NCBI GenBank assembly: GCA_963796565.1
Contig: CAWCMA010000004.1
Location: forward strand, 186,001-250,000
Origin: JAKAVN01 sp963796565
GTDB taxonomy: Bacteria; Desulfobacterota; Binatia; Binatales; Binataceae
DNA length: 64,000 nt
Direction of reading: 5' to 3'
Shown here: positions 52,202 to 60,221 of the stretch, in pieces
Layout: every line of letters begins with the position of its first letter
Numbering within the stretch: the first letter of the stretch is position 1
Notes under the pieces: model-generated
Seen by the model: only the letters and a program-made list of their open reading frames with translations
Database searches by the model: none
What the model was told of the DNA's origin: nothing
Made by a program: the position numbers and the translations under genes

Positions 52202-53926
52202 TTAGCCGCGACGGATCAGCAGGCTGCGCAAAAAGCGCGGATCGATCGCTCGCGGGTCGAGCTCGGCAAGGTCCTCCTCGAGCACGCTGAGGCACGAGGC
52301 GACGAAGCCGGCCGAGCGCGCGCGCGCCGTTTCGTCCATCCGTAACGCCAGCACCGCGTCGACCAGGCTACGAAAGCCCTCGGTCAGGCGCGCGGGCCGC
52401 CCGCCCGCGGTCATTATCGCCATGTAAAGTTCGCCCAGGCGGCTGGCTTCGATCGGCGCGGGCGTCAGCCTTTGCTCCGGATTGCGCTCGAGCGCGGCGC
52501 GCGCGAAGGCCGTGATCAGGATTTGGCCGAGCCTGATTTCGCGGCCGGCCGTCTCGGCTCGGAAGGCCGGTGCGGCGATGTTGATCGCCAACAGTGCCTC
52601 GAACAGATCGCGCATCGCCTCGACCTGATCGAGCATCGCGTGCCCCAAATGGAGATCGCGCATCGCGGCGAAATCGCGCATCGCCACCGATCCTTCCCCG
52701 TCGAGGCCACCGAAAAAACGCGGGCGCCGTTCGAGGAAGCCGCCCAGCGCCTCGCGGTAGGGCGAGTCGAGGTAGGCAATTTCGCGGGCGCGCGCGGGGT
52801 CCAAGCCGAGCGCGGCGGTGACCTGCTCGGCGCGTTTGCGGAGATCGATCGTCAGGCTCACGCCGAGCCGCAGGAGCAGCTTCAGATGCGTGTCGCGCAG
52901 ATGCTCGATCGCGTTGCTGAGGTCGCCGCCGGCCAGGTGCTCGAGTCCCAGGTTGAGGTAGTGGTGGGTCATTTCGACCGCCACCCGCACCGCGTCGAGA
53001 TCGCCGAAGTCGACCGCGCTCGCGACCAACACCTGGTTGCCGACCAGCGCCATTTCGCTACGCAACTGCCGCTGGCCTTGCGCGGCGAACCCGGCCATCA
53101 GGGCGGTGTTGAACAGCGAAAGATCGGTGTCGGCCGGTACCGGGGCCATCCCGTGCGGTACCAGCTCGTCGTCGCGCAGAAGATCGGCGCGGGTCGGCAC
53201 GCTATAGCCGGCGCGGATTTTCAGGAAGTCGTGCGGGTTGACGTAGGCGAACACGTCCTGCGCCTCGAAAAAATCGGGGAAGCCGCGATCGTTCAGCCGC
53301 GCGCGCCGGAACTGGTAGGCCTCTTCTTCCAGTTCGGCTTCCCCGCTCCAGTAGATCTCCTCCATTAGCGTGGCGAAGTAGGTGTAATCGCGCTCGAAGA
53401 CCTCTTCAAGAAAGTCGACCAGGGGCTGCAGAATCGCGTCGTGGTGCTGGAACTCGATGATGTAGTGTTCGTCGAATTGCACGAAGCGGTCGGAGGGCAC
53501 GTCGGCCGCGGTCAGCGGATCGTCGAGCCGATGGACCCGGAAATACTGGCGCAGCAGCAGCGCCATCATCTCCATGTCGAGCCCCATTAGGCCCTCGGTC
53601 ATGCGCTTGCGCCCGGCCTCGGTCAGCGCCTCGATCCATTCGCGCATCCGATCGAGGTTGGGCCGGTCGCGGATCCAGCAGTCGAGATCGAACAGCCCCT
53701 GAATCTGCTCGGGCACGGCCAGGCTCAGCAAGTCGCCCGAGTCGGCCGAGCCGATTTCCTTGACCGTGTAGAAAAGCGTCTCGGGCGAAAAGGATTGCAC
53801 CAGCCGTTCGGCCTCGGGCGCCGAGAGGATGAGGTCGCGTTTCTGGCGCGCGGGCAGCCCGTAGAGAAACTCGAGCTTGGCCTTGAACGGAAGGCTGAGA
53901 AACTCCTGCTCTCGTGCCGAGGGCAT
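52202..53926 (-). CDS. DUF6178-like protein
   Basis: This 574-aa largely helical soluble protein has no signal peptide. It carries many acidic/aromatic helix repeats: MREWIEALTEAGRKRMTEG, RDYTYFATLMEEIYWSGEAE, then FEAQDVFAYVNPHDFL and QGQRQLRSEMALVGNQVLVA. I believe this is the DUF6178 family seen mainly in Deltaproteobacteria, but that is recall, not a search. Function unknown. It has no operon partner in the window. Confidence 0.6.
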   Translation of the reverse strand: MPSAREQEFLSLPFKAKLEFLYGLPARQKRDLILSAPEAERLVQSFSPETLFYTVKEIGSADSGDLLSLAVPEQIQGLFDLDCWIRDRPNLDRMREWIEALTEAGRKRMTEGLMGLDMEMMALLLRQYFRVHRLDDPLTAADVPSDRFVQFDEHYIIEFQHHDAILQPLVDFLEEVFERDYTYFATLMEEIYWSGEAELEEEAYQFRRARLNDRGFPDFFEAQDVFAYVNPHDFLKIRAGYSVPTRADLLRDDELVPHGMAPVPADTDLSLFNTALMAGFAAQGQRQLRSEMALVGNQVLVASAVDFGDLDAVRVAVEMTHHYLNLGLEHLAGGDLSNAIEHLRDTHLKLLLRLGVSLTIDLRKRAEQVTAALGLDPARAREIAYLDSPYREALGGFLERRPRFFGGLDGEGSVAMRDFAAMRDLHLGHAMLDQVEAMRDLFEALLAINIAAPAFRAETAGREIRLGQILITAFARAALERNPEQRLTPAPIEASRLGELYMAIMTAGGRPARLTEGFRSLVDAVLALRMDETARARSAGFVASCLSVLEEDLAELDPRAIDPRFLRSLLIRRG

Positions 53927-54094
53927 TACGATGACGCGTGCTGCGGTATGCGGTTCGATTGCATTGCTCTATTTCAGTACCATGCGCGTTGCAGCGGAAG
54001 CCAGTAACCTCCGCGATGCGCGTGATTATCTTGTGATTGCGCTGGCGTGATATACTTGTTCTGTTCGGCGGCAATCAAAAAAAATTCCACGACG

Positions 54095-54250
54095 ATGAGC
54101 TGTTCTCGATGCGGCTTGGACAATCCCGCGGGAAGGAAATTCTGCGGTAACTGCGCCGCACCGATAGTCAGTATCTGCGCGAACTGCCGCGCGGAAAACC
54201 CGCCGCACTTCAAATTCTGTGGACAGAGGCTGCGTGAAGCGGATCGCTAA
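54095..54250 (+). pseudogene. Short double zinc-ribbon protein, probably a truncated remnant
   Basis: A 51-aa ORF from ATG 54095 has Cys pairs CSRC, CGNC and CANC and then CGQ where the fourth pair is incomplete (final Cys lost). This resembles the N-terminal double ribbon of class III adenylate cyclases and related large proteins, but nothing of their catalytic part follows. It overlaps thiD by 17 bases. It is probably a broken gene remnant, though a small zinc protein cannot be excluded. Confidence 0.4.
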
Positions 54251-55061
54251 AAAAAATGTCGCGCTCACGATCGCCGGCAGCGATCCCGGCGGCGGCGCCG
54301 GAATTCAGGCCGACCTCAAGACCTTCGCCGCACTCGGGGTCTACGGCTATTCGGCAATCACTTCGGTAATCGCGCAGAACAGCTCGACCGTCGATCGCGT
54401 CGCGCCGGTCGATGCAGCAATGGTCAAGGCGCAGATCGAAACGCTCATCGCCGAACGCCGCCCCGACGCGATCAAAACCGGCGCGCTCGGCACCGCGAAA
54501 ATCGTCGAGGCGGTCGCGGCCGCGATCGTCCGTCTCGATTTGCCTGCGCCAGTGGTCGACCCGGTGCTGATTTCGAGCGCCGGCGCGCGGTTGCTCGACC
54601 GCGCCGGTGAACGCGCGCTGCTGAGGCGTCTGTTGCCGCTCGCGAGAATCGTCACGCCGAATCTCGCCGAGGCGCGGGCGTTGAGCGGCGTTGACGGCGC
54701 CAGCCGGGCGGCAATTCGCGCGATGGCCCGCGCGCTCGGCAAGGCGGGCGCACGCGCAGTGCTCATCAAGGGCGGCCATTCCGACTCCGAAGCTGGCTCG
54801 TCCTCCGAAGCGCTCGCTCAATCAATCGACCTGCTTTACGACGGCCGCGAGTTCGTCGAGTTGCGCGCGGCGCGGATTTCCGGCGGAGGCGCGCATGGTC
54901 TTGGCTGCGCGCTGTCGGCCGCGATCGCCGCCTATCTCGCGCGGGGGATGGATCTTAATGACGCTGTGCGCCGGGCCAAGGGTTACGTTACGGCAGCGCT
55001 GCGCGCGAGCTTCAGGCTCGGCGCGGGGCGTGCCGTGCTCGATCATTTCGCACATAGGTGA
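54234..55061 (+). CDS. thiD: Hydroxymethylpyrimidine/phosphomethylpyrimidine kinase
   Basis: This 275-aa ribokinase-fold kinase phosphorylates HMP and HMP-P in thiamine synthesis. It has TIAGSDPGGGAGIQADLKTF near the N terminus, KTGALGTAKIV, TPNLAEARALSG, LIKGGH and the C-terminal anion-hole motif GGGAHGLGCALSAAIA. The start is a GTG at 54234 with AGAGG 5 bases upstream; an in-frame GTG at 54219 lacks that signal. Confidence 0.93.
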   Translation: MKRIAKKNVALTIAGSDPGGGAGIQADLKTFAALGVYGYSAITSVIAQNSSTVDRVAPVDAAMVKAQIETLIAERRPDAIKTGALGTAKIVEAVAAAIVRLDLPAPVVDPVLISSAGARLLDRAGERALLRRLLPLARIVTPNLAEARALSGVDGASRAAIRAMARALGKAGARAVLIKGGHSDSEAGSSSEALAQSIDLLYDGREFVELRAARISGGGAHGLGCALSAAIAAYLARGMDLNDAVRRAKGYVTAALRASFRLGAGRAVLDHFAHR

Positions 55062-55168
55062 GCGGCGTGTTTTATATTCCTCGCTACGTAGTGGCGCGAA
55101 GCTGTGGGCGGCGCGCTTGGGCGGCGCGCGCCGCGCGTGCTAACTTCGCCCGGAGCAGGAGGAGGATC

Positions 55169-55441
55169 ATGTTGTTCGTGATCATCGGCCACGACGGACC
55201 CAATGGCGCCGCGCTCAGGCCCACGGTTCGCCCGCGCCATCTCGCGTACGTGGGACCCGTCGCCCAGAGCGGTAAAATGCTGGTCGGCGGCCCGTTCACC
55301 GACGGCAGCGGCAGCCTGATCATCGTCGATATGGAGAGCGAGGCCGCGGCGCGCGAGTTCGCGAACGGCGATCCGTACGCGCGCGAGGGCGTCTTCGAGC
55401 GAGTCGAGGTCAGGCCGTTCCGCAAGGTGTTGCCCGAATAG
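55169..55441 (+). CDS. YciI-like protein
   Basis: This 90-aa alpha/beta-barrel protein has the family pattern LFVIIGHDGPNG, RPRHLAYVGP, GKMLVGGPFTDGSGSLIIVD and DPYAREGVFERVEVRPF. The start at ATG 55169 is preceded by aggaggagg. Family members are related to ABM monooxygenases; exact activity is unknown. It is 18 bases before the first CoA-transferase gene, suggesting co-transcription. Confidence 0.85.
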   Translation: MLFVIIGHDGPNGAALRPTVRPRHLAYVGPVAQSGKMLVGGPFTDGSGSLIIVDMESEAAAREFANGDPYAREGVFERVEVRPFRKVLPE

Positions 55442-55459
55442 TTGGGTGGTGAAATAGGA

Positions 55460-56668
55460 ATGGTTGGCGCGCTCTCAGGACTTAAAATCGTCGAGCTGGG
55501 CGAGATGGTCTCCGCGCCCTACGCGGCCAAGCTGATGGCCGACATGGGCGCCGACGTGATCAAGATCGAACGGCCGGGTGCCGGCGACGGCGCGCGCGCG
55601 CGCGGCCCGTTCCCCGGCGGTAAGACGCATCCCGAGAAGAGCGGCCTCTATCTTTATCTCAATACTAACAAGCTCGGCGTCACGCTCGACGTGTCGCGTC
55701 CCGAGGGCTTCGAGCTGCTCGAGCGGCTGGCCGCGGACGCCGACGTTTTGATTCACAACGTTACGCCGCCGGACATGGATCGTATCGGGCTCAACTTCGA
55801 ACGCTTGCGCGGTCGCAATCCGCGCCTGGTGATGACCTCGATCTCGCCGTGGGGGCTCAGCGGTCCCAAGCGCGATCGGCGCGCCGAAGATTTGACGCTG
55901 TGGAGCGCAAGCGGCATCTGCTACGTCAACGGCGGCGGCCACGAGCATCCCGAGATGCCGCCGCTCAAGACCTTCGGCCAGCAGGCCGGCTTCCAGGGCG
56001 GAGTGCATGCGGCGGTGGCGACGATGGGCGCGGTGTTCGCGCAAGTGCGCGACGGCGAAGGCCAGCACGTCGAGGTTTCGATCTACGAATCGTTGGCCGC
56101 GCAGATGGAGCTGTTCTTCGAGTTCTGGCCCTATATGGGAATGGTCGCCTCGCGGCTGGGTCAGAAGCCGATCCAGCCGCTTGAAGTGATGGAATGCCGC
56201 GACGGTTATATCTTCGTCTGCTGCGTCGAGGAGCATCAGTGGCGCAATTTCGTCGAGCTGATGGACAATCCGGAGTGGGCGACGGAAGAAATTTTCGCCG
56301 ACCGTCTCAAACGCGCCGCCAACTGGGACGCGCTCAAGGTTTTTCTGGAGGACTGGCTGAAGCAACAGAGCGCGCTCGACCTCTACACGAAAGCGCAGGC
56401 GCGGCGCATCCCATTCGCGCCGGTCTCGACCATGGGCGACCTGTTCAGTTCCGATCATCTGAAAAAGCGCGGCTTCTTCGTCGAGATAACGCATCCCGTC
56501 GCGGGCACGCATAAGTATCCCGGTGCGCCGCTCAAGTACCATCGCACGCCGTGGGAGATTCGCCGGCCGGCGCCGATGCTCGGGCAGCATAACGAAGAGA
56601 TTTTCGGTGCGCGCCTGGGGTTGAAGCCCGCGCGGATCCAGGAGTTGCGCCGCACGGGAGTGATCTGA
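55460..56668 (+). CDS. CaiB/BaiF family III CoA-transferase
   Basis: This 402-aa enzyme transfers CoA between carboxylates through a mixed anhydride with an active-site Asp. The family opening LSGLKIVELGEMVSAPYAAK and DLGADVIKIERPG-like ADVIKIERPG are present. The Asp is seen at Asp144 in RRAEDLTLWSASG. The C-terminal GAPLKYHRTPW is typical. I start at ATG 55460; a TTG six codons upstream (55442) is possible. It is likely in one transcript with the next CoA-transferase. Confidence 0.9.
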   Translation: MVGALSGLKIVELGEMVSAPYAAKLMADMGADVIKIERPGAGDGARARGPFPGGKTHPEKSGLYLYLNTNKLGVTLDVSRPEGFELLERLAADADVLIHNVTPPDMDRIGLNFERLRGRNPRLVMTSISPWGLSGPKRDRRAEDLTLWSASGICYVNGGGHEHPEMPPLKTFGQQAGFQGGVHAAVATMGAVFAQVRDGEGQHVEVSIYESLAAQMELFFEFWPYMGMVASRLGQKPIQPLEVMECRDGYIFVCCVEEHQWRNFVELMDNPEWATEEIFADRLKRAANWDALKVFLEDWLKQQSALDLYTKAQARRIPFAPVSTMGDLFSSDHLKKRGFFVEITHPVAGTHKYPGAPLKYHRTPWEIRRPAPMLGQHNEEIFGARLGLKPARIQELRRTGVI

Positions 56669-56716
56669 ACGCGCGGCGCGGAAGCAGGCGACACGAGAGC
56701 CAGTTGCCGAGAGCAA

Positions 56717-57964
56717 ATGAAAACGATGGCGAAGCTTCCACTTGAAGGCGTGCGGATCGCCGATTTTACGTGGGTATGGGCCGGGCCGTACTGCACGCTT
56801 CAGCTTGCCCATCTCGGCGCCGACGTAATCCGCATCGAGACGCGCACGCGACCGTGCGTGACGCGGTTGCTGCCGCCGTGGCCCGAGGGCAAACCCGGCA
56901 TCAATCGCTCCGGCTACTTCAACCAGTACAACCAGGGCAAGCGCTCGTTGAGCCTGAACTACGCGAAACCGGGCGCGCTCGAAGTCGCGCGTCGGCTGGT
57001 CGCGGCGAGCGACATCGTCACCAACAACTTCGCTGCCGGCGTGATGGAAAAGCTGGGGTTGGGTTACGAGGCCTTGCGCAAGGTCAAGCCCGACCTCATC
57101 ATGATCTCGCTCTCCGGCTATGGCGACACGGGGCCGTTCCACGAATACGTCGCCTACGGGCCGGCGCAGGTGCCGCTCTCGGGATTTTCGTCGCTCACCG
57201 GCTACCAGGGATGGCCGCCGATGCATACCGGCTTCAGCTACGCGGATCCCAACGCCGGCGTGCACGGTGCGTTCGCGCTCCTGGCCGCGCTCTACCATCG
57301 CAAAAAAACCGGCGAAGGCCAGTACATCGACATGAGCCAGTGGGAGTGCGCGATGGGGCTCCTGCCCGAGGGCATCATGGAGTACACGATGAACGGGCGG
57401 GCGCTCCCGCGCGACGGCAATCGCGACCCGCTGATCGCGCCCCACGGTATTTTCCCGTCCAAGGATCGATTCGAGAACACGGGCGTCATGATCGACATGT
57501 GGGTGTCTATCGTGGCGGCCGACGACGCGGAGTTCGGCCGCCTGGCGGGCGCGATCGGACGGCCTGAACTGGCGCGCGATCCGCGCTTCGCCACCGCGGC
57601 CGCGCGCAAGCGCCACGAGGACGAAGTCGAGGCCGCGATTACCGCATGGACCTCGCAGCGCAGTGCCGCCGAAGCGGAACAAATCCTCCAGGCGGCGGGT
57701 GTGGCGGCCGCGGTCTGCGCGCCCAACAAGTTCGTTTCGGAAGATTCTCATCTCAAAGAGCGCGGCTATTGGGTGTACCTCGACCATCCGGAAGTCGGCG
57801 TGCAGCAGCATTGCGGAATCCCGTGGCGGATGAGCCGCACTGACGGCAAGGTCCGCGCGCCGGCCCCGCTTATCGGGCAGCATACCGACGAGGTGCTCAC
57901 GCAGGTGTTAGGCTATAGCGCGGACCAGGTCGCACGGCTGCGCGAGGCCGGCGCGCTGGAATAA
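56717..57964 (+). CDS. CaiB/BaiF-type CoA-transferase lacking the usual Asp
   Basis: This 415-aa paralogue begins LEGVRIADFTWVWAGPYCT with AHLGADVIRIE and the NQYNQGKRSLSLN element. At the position where family III enzymes have the catalytic Asp (as in GYDLLVQA), the sequence is AYGPAQVPLSGFSSL, so residue 148 is Gly. Such Asp-less subgroups exist; whether they are CoA-transferases is unclear. It is 48 bases after its active-looking neighbour, so the two may form a heteromeric pair. Confidence 0.85.
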   Translation: MKTMAKLPLEGVRIADFTWVWAGPYCTLQLAHLGADVIRIETRTRPCVTRLLPPWPEGKPGINRSGYFNQYNQGKRSLSLNYAKPGALEVARRLVAASDIVTNNFAAGVMEKLGLGYEALRKVKPDLIMISLSGYGDTGPFHEYVAYGPAQVPLSGFSSLTGYQGWPPMHTGFSYADPNAGVHGAFALLAALYHRKKTGEGQYIDMSQWECAMGLLPEGIMEYTMNGRALPRDGNRDPLIAPHGIFPSKDRFENTGVMIDMWVSIVAADDAEFGRLAGAIGRPELARDPRFATAAARKRHEDEVEAAITAWTSQRSAAEAEQILQAAGVAAAVCAPNKFVSEDSHLKERGYWVYLDHPEVGVQQHCGIPWRMSRTDGKVRAPAPLIGQHTDEVLTQVLGYSADQVARLREAGALE

Positions 57965-57978
57965 AAATTACGGCAATG

Positions 57979-58004
57979 CGGTTTACGCGCGCCTGCGTAA
58001 ACCG
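57979..58004 (+). promoter_or_regulatory. 10-bp perfect inverted repeat before SMP-30 gene
   Basis: CGGTTTACGC (57979-57988) and GCGTAAACCG (57995-58004) flank a 6-base loop. It lies between the CoA-transferase stop (57964) and the SMP-30 ATG (58018), only 13 bases before that start. There is no T run, so an operator for a dimeric regulator or a 5' stem affecting translation is more likely than a terminator. Confidence 0.5.
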
Positions 58005-58017
58005 TCGCGGAGGGGCC

Positions 58018-58860
58018 ATGAGACAATTTAAAGTATTACTTGATAATGTGGCTTTCGGCGAAGGGCCGCGATGGCATGACGGTAAGCTCTATTACTCCGA
58101 CATGCACGCGCATACGGTGAACGCGGTCGATCTGCAGGGCCGCAACACGGTGGTCGCGGAAGTCGCGGCGTGGCCCTCGGGTCTGGGATGGCTTCCGGAC
58201 GGGCGGATGCTGGTGGTCTCGATGACCGACCGCAAGCTGTTGCGCCAGGAGGGCGGCGGACTCAAACTGCACGCCGACCTGAGCGCGCTCGCGTCGTATC
58301 ACTGCAACGACATGGTGGTCGATAGCCGCGGGCGCGCCTACGTCGGCAATTTCGGCTACGACATCATCGCGGGAGCGTCGCAGAAGCCGGCCGAGCTGGT
58401 GATGGTCGAGCCGAATGGCGCCGCCCGCGTGGTGGCGCGCGACCTGATGTTTCCCAACGGCAGCGTGATTACGCCCGATGGCAAGACGATGGTGGTGGGC
58501 GAGTCGATGGGTCATCGGCTGACCGCTTTCGACGTGGCCGCCGACGGCGCGCTGACGAACCGCCGCGTATGGGCCGACCTGGGTGAGGGCGTGCCCGATG
58601 GAATCGCGCTCGACGCCGAGGGTGCGATTTGGGTGGCGTCGCCGTTTACGCATGAGCTGCTGCGGGTAAAACAGGGCGGCCAGGTGGCGGAGCGAGTGAA
58701 GCGCGAGCAGATGCCGATCGCGTGCATGCTCGGTGGTCCCGCGCGCCGCACGCTCTTTTTGCTCACCTCCGAATCGATCGATCCCGACGAGTGCCGCGCC
58801 AAGCGCAACTCGCGCATTGAGACCACGGAGGTCGAGGTCGCCGGCGCAGGATTGCCTTAA
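58018..58860 (+). CDS. SMP-30/gluconolactonase-family lactonase
   Basis: This 280-aa six-blade beta-propeller has the first metal ligand in FGEGPRWHDGKLYYSDM, then LGWLPDGRMLVVS, NDMVVDSRGRAYVGNFGYD and the Asp in VPDGIALDAEGAIWVASP. It likely hydrolyses a lactone. I start at ATG 58018, which has GGAGG upstream, rather than the open frame at 57976 (across the inverted repeat). Confidence 0.9.
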   Translation: MRQFKVLLDNVAFGEGPRWHDGKLYYSDMHAHTVNAVDLQGRNTVVAEVAAWPSGLGWLPDGRMLVVSMTDRKLLRQEGGGLKLHADLSALASYHCNDMVVDSRGRAYVGNFGYDIIAGASQKPAELVMVEPNGAARVVARDLMFPNGSVITPDGKTMVVGESMGHRLTAFDVAADGALTNRRVWADLGEGVPDGIALDAEGAIWVASPFTHELLRVKQGGQVAERVKREQMPIACMLGGPARRTLFLLTSESIDPDECRAKRNSRIETTEVEVAGAGLP

Positions 58861-58890
58861 CCGGCGGCGAAGCAGGCGAGGAGTGGCGGC

Positions 58891-60216
58891 GTGAGTGCGG
58901 CGAATTCCAACGGCCGGGCAGCGATTTTCAAGGAGCGGCGCGCACGCTTCATGGCGGAGATCGGCGCGGCGGCCGCGATTCTGCCGAGCGCGCCGATCGC
59001 CGTGCGCTCCAACGACGTCGAGTTCATCTACCGACAGGACAACGACTTCTACTATCTGACCGGGTTCGCCGAGCCCGACTCGGTGGCGCTGTTTGTGCCG
59101 GGCCATAAGGACGGCGAGTTCGTGATGTTCGTGCGGCCGCGCGACCGCGAGCGCGAGACTTGGACCGGGCGGCGCGCCGGGGTCGAAGGCGCGATGCTCG
59201 AGTATGGCGCCGACAAGGCTTATGTAATCGACGAACTGGACCGCGTGCTCCCGCGCTACCTCGAGGGCGTCGAGCGCGTCTACTATCCGCTGGGCCACAA
59301 CGAGCGGATGAACGCGCGGGTGCTTGAGTTGATCCGCGGGGCGCAGGCGATGCGGCCGCGGACCGGCTCGGGACCGGTGGCGATGCTCGATCCGCGCGAA
59401 ATAATTCACGAGGCGCGGCTGAAGAAGCGGCCCGAGGAGCTCGACGCGATGCGCCGCGCGGTCGCGATTTCGTGCGAGGCGCACAAGGACGCGATGCGCC
59501 GCGCGCGTGGCGGAATGATGGAGTGGGAGATCGAGGCGCTGGTCGACTACGCGTTTCGCTCGCGCGGCGCCGCCGGCCCCAGCTATCCGTCGATTGTCGC
59601 CTCGGGCCCGAATGCAGCGACGCTCCACTACATCCACAACGACCGCAAAATGGTAAGCGGCGACCTGCTGCTGATCGACGCGGGGTGTGAGTACGACTTT
59701 TACGCTTCCGACGTGACCCGCACCTTTCCAGTCGGCGCGCGTTTCAACCCCGCGCAGCGCGCGCTCTACGCGGTCGTGCTGGAAGCGCAGCGGCGCGGAA
59801 TCGAATCGATAAGGCCGGGCGTGCGTTTCGACGACGTGCATGAAACCGCTCTGCGCGTGCTGGTCGAAGGAATGATCGATCTCGGCCTCATAAAGGGACC
59901 GGTCGACGACGCGATCGCGACGGCCTCCTATCGCCGCTACTACATGCATCGCACCAGCCACTGGCTCGGGATGGACGTGCATGACGTGGGGCTGTATCGC
60001 GTCGGCGGCAACTCGCGCGCGCTCGAGCCTTCGATGGTGTTGACGGTCGAGCCGGGCATCTACATTGCGCCCGACGACGATAGCGCGCCCGAGCAAATGC
60101 GCGGCGCCGGCATCCGGATCGAGGACGACGTCCTGGTCACCGCGGAGGGCCACGAGGTGTTGACCGCGGCGATCCCCAAAGCGATCGACGAGGTCGAAGC
60201 GCTCACCGCACCGTAA
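58891..60216 (+). CDS. Xaa-Pro aminopeptidase (M24B, PepP-like)
   Basis: This 441-aa protein has an N-terminal AMP_N domain (FKERRARFMAEI, FYYLTGFAEPDSVALFVPG) and a pita-bread catalytic domain. The five metal ligands are visible: Asp in LLIDAGCEYDFYASDVTRTF (two), His in HRTSHWLGMDVHDVGL, Glu in LTVEPGIYI and Glu in GIRIEDDVLVT. It removes the residue before proline. The start is GTG 58891 following gaggagtggcggc. Confidence 0.95.
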   Translation: MSAANSNGRAAIFKERRARFMAEIGAAAAILPSAPIAVRSNDVEFIYRQDNDFYYLTGFAEPDSVALFVPGHKDGEFVMFVRPRDRERETWTGRRAGVEGAMLEYGADKAYVIDELDRVLPRYLEGVERVYYPLGHNERMNARVLELIRGAQAMRPRTGSGPVAMLDPREIIHEARLKKRPEELDAMRRAVAISCEAHKDAMRRARGGMMEWEIEALVDYAFRSRGAAGPSYPSIVASGPNAATLHYIHNDRKMVSGDLLLIDAGCEYDFYASDVTRTFPVGARFNPAQRALYAVVLEAQRRGIESIRPGVRFDDVHETALRVLVEGMIDLGLIKGPVDDAIATASYRRYYMHRTSHWLGMDVHDVGLYRVGGNSRALEPSMVLTVEPGIYIAPDDDSAPEQMRGAGIRIEDDVLVTAEGHEVLTAAIPKAIDEVEALTAP

Positions 60217-60221
60217 GAAGT

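Noticed and set aside
54095..55061. Reading the zinc ribbon and ThiD as one fused protein
   Set aside because: They are in different frames with a real TAA and a GTG start with its own ribosome binding site, so no fusion.
55475..57883. An 802-codon minus-strand frame opposite the two CoA-transferases
   Set aside because: Both plus-strand genes carry family motifs. The opposite frame is an Arg/His-rich antisense artefact of GC-rich third positions.
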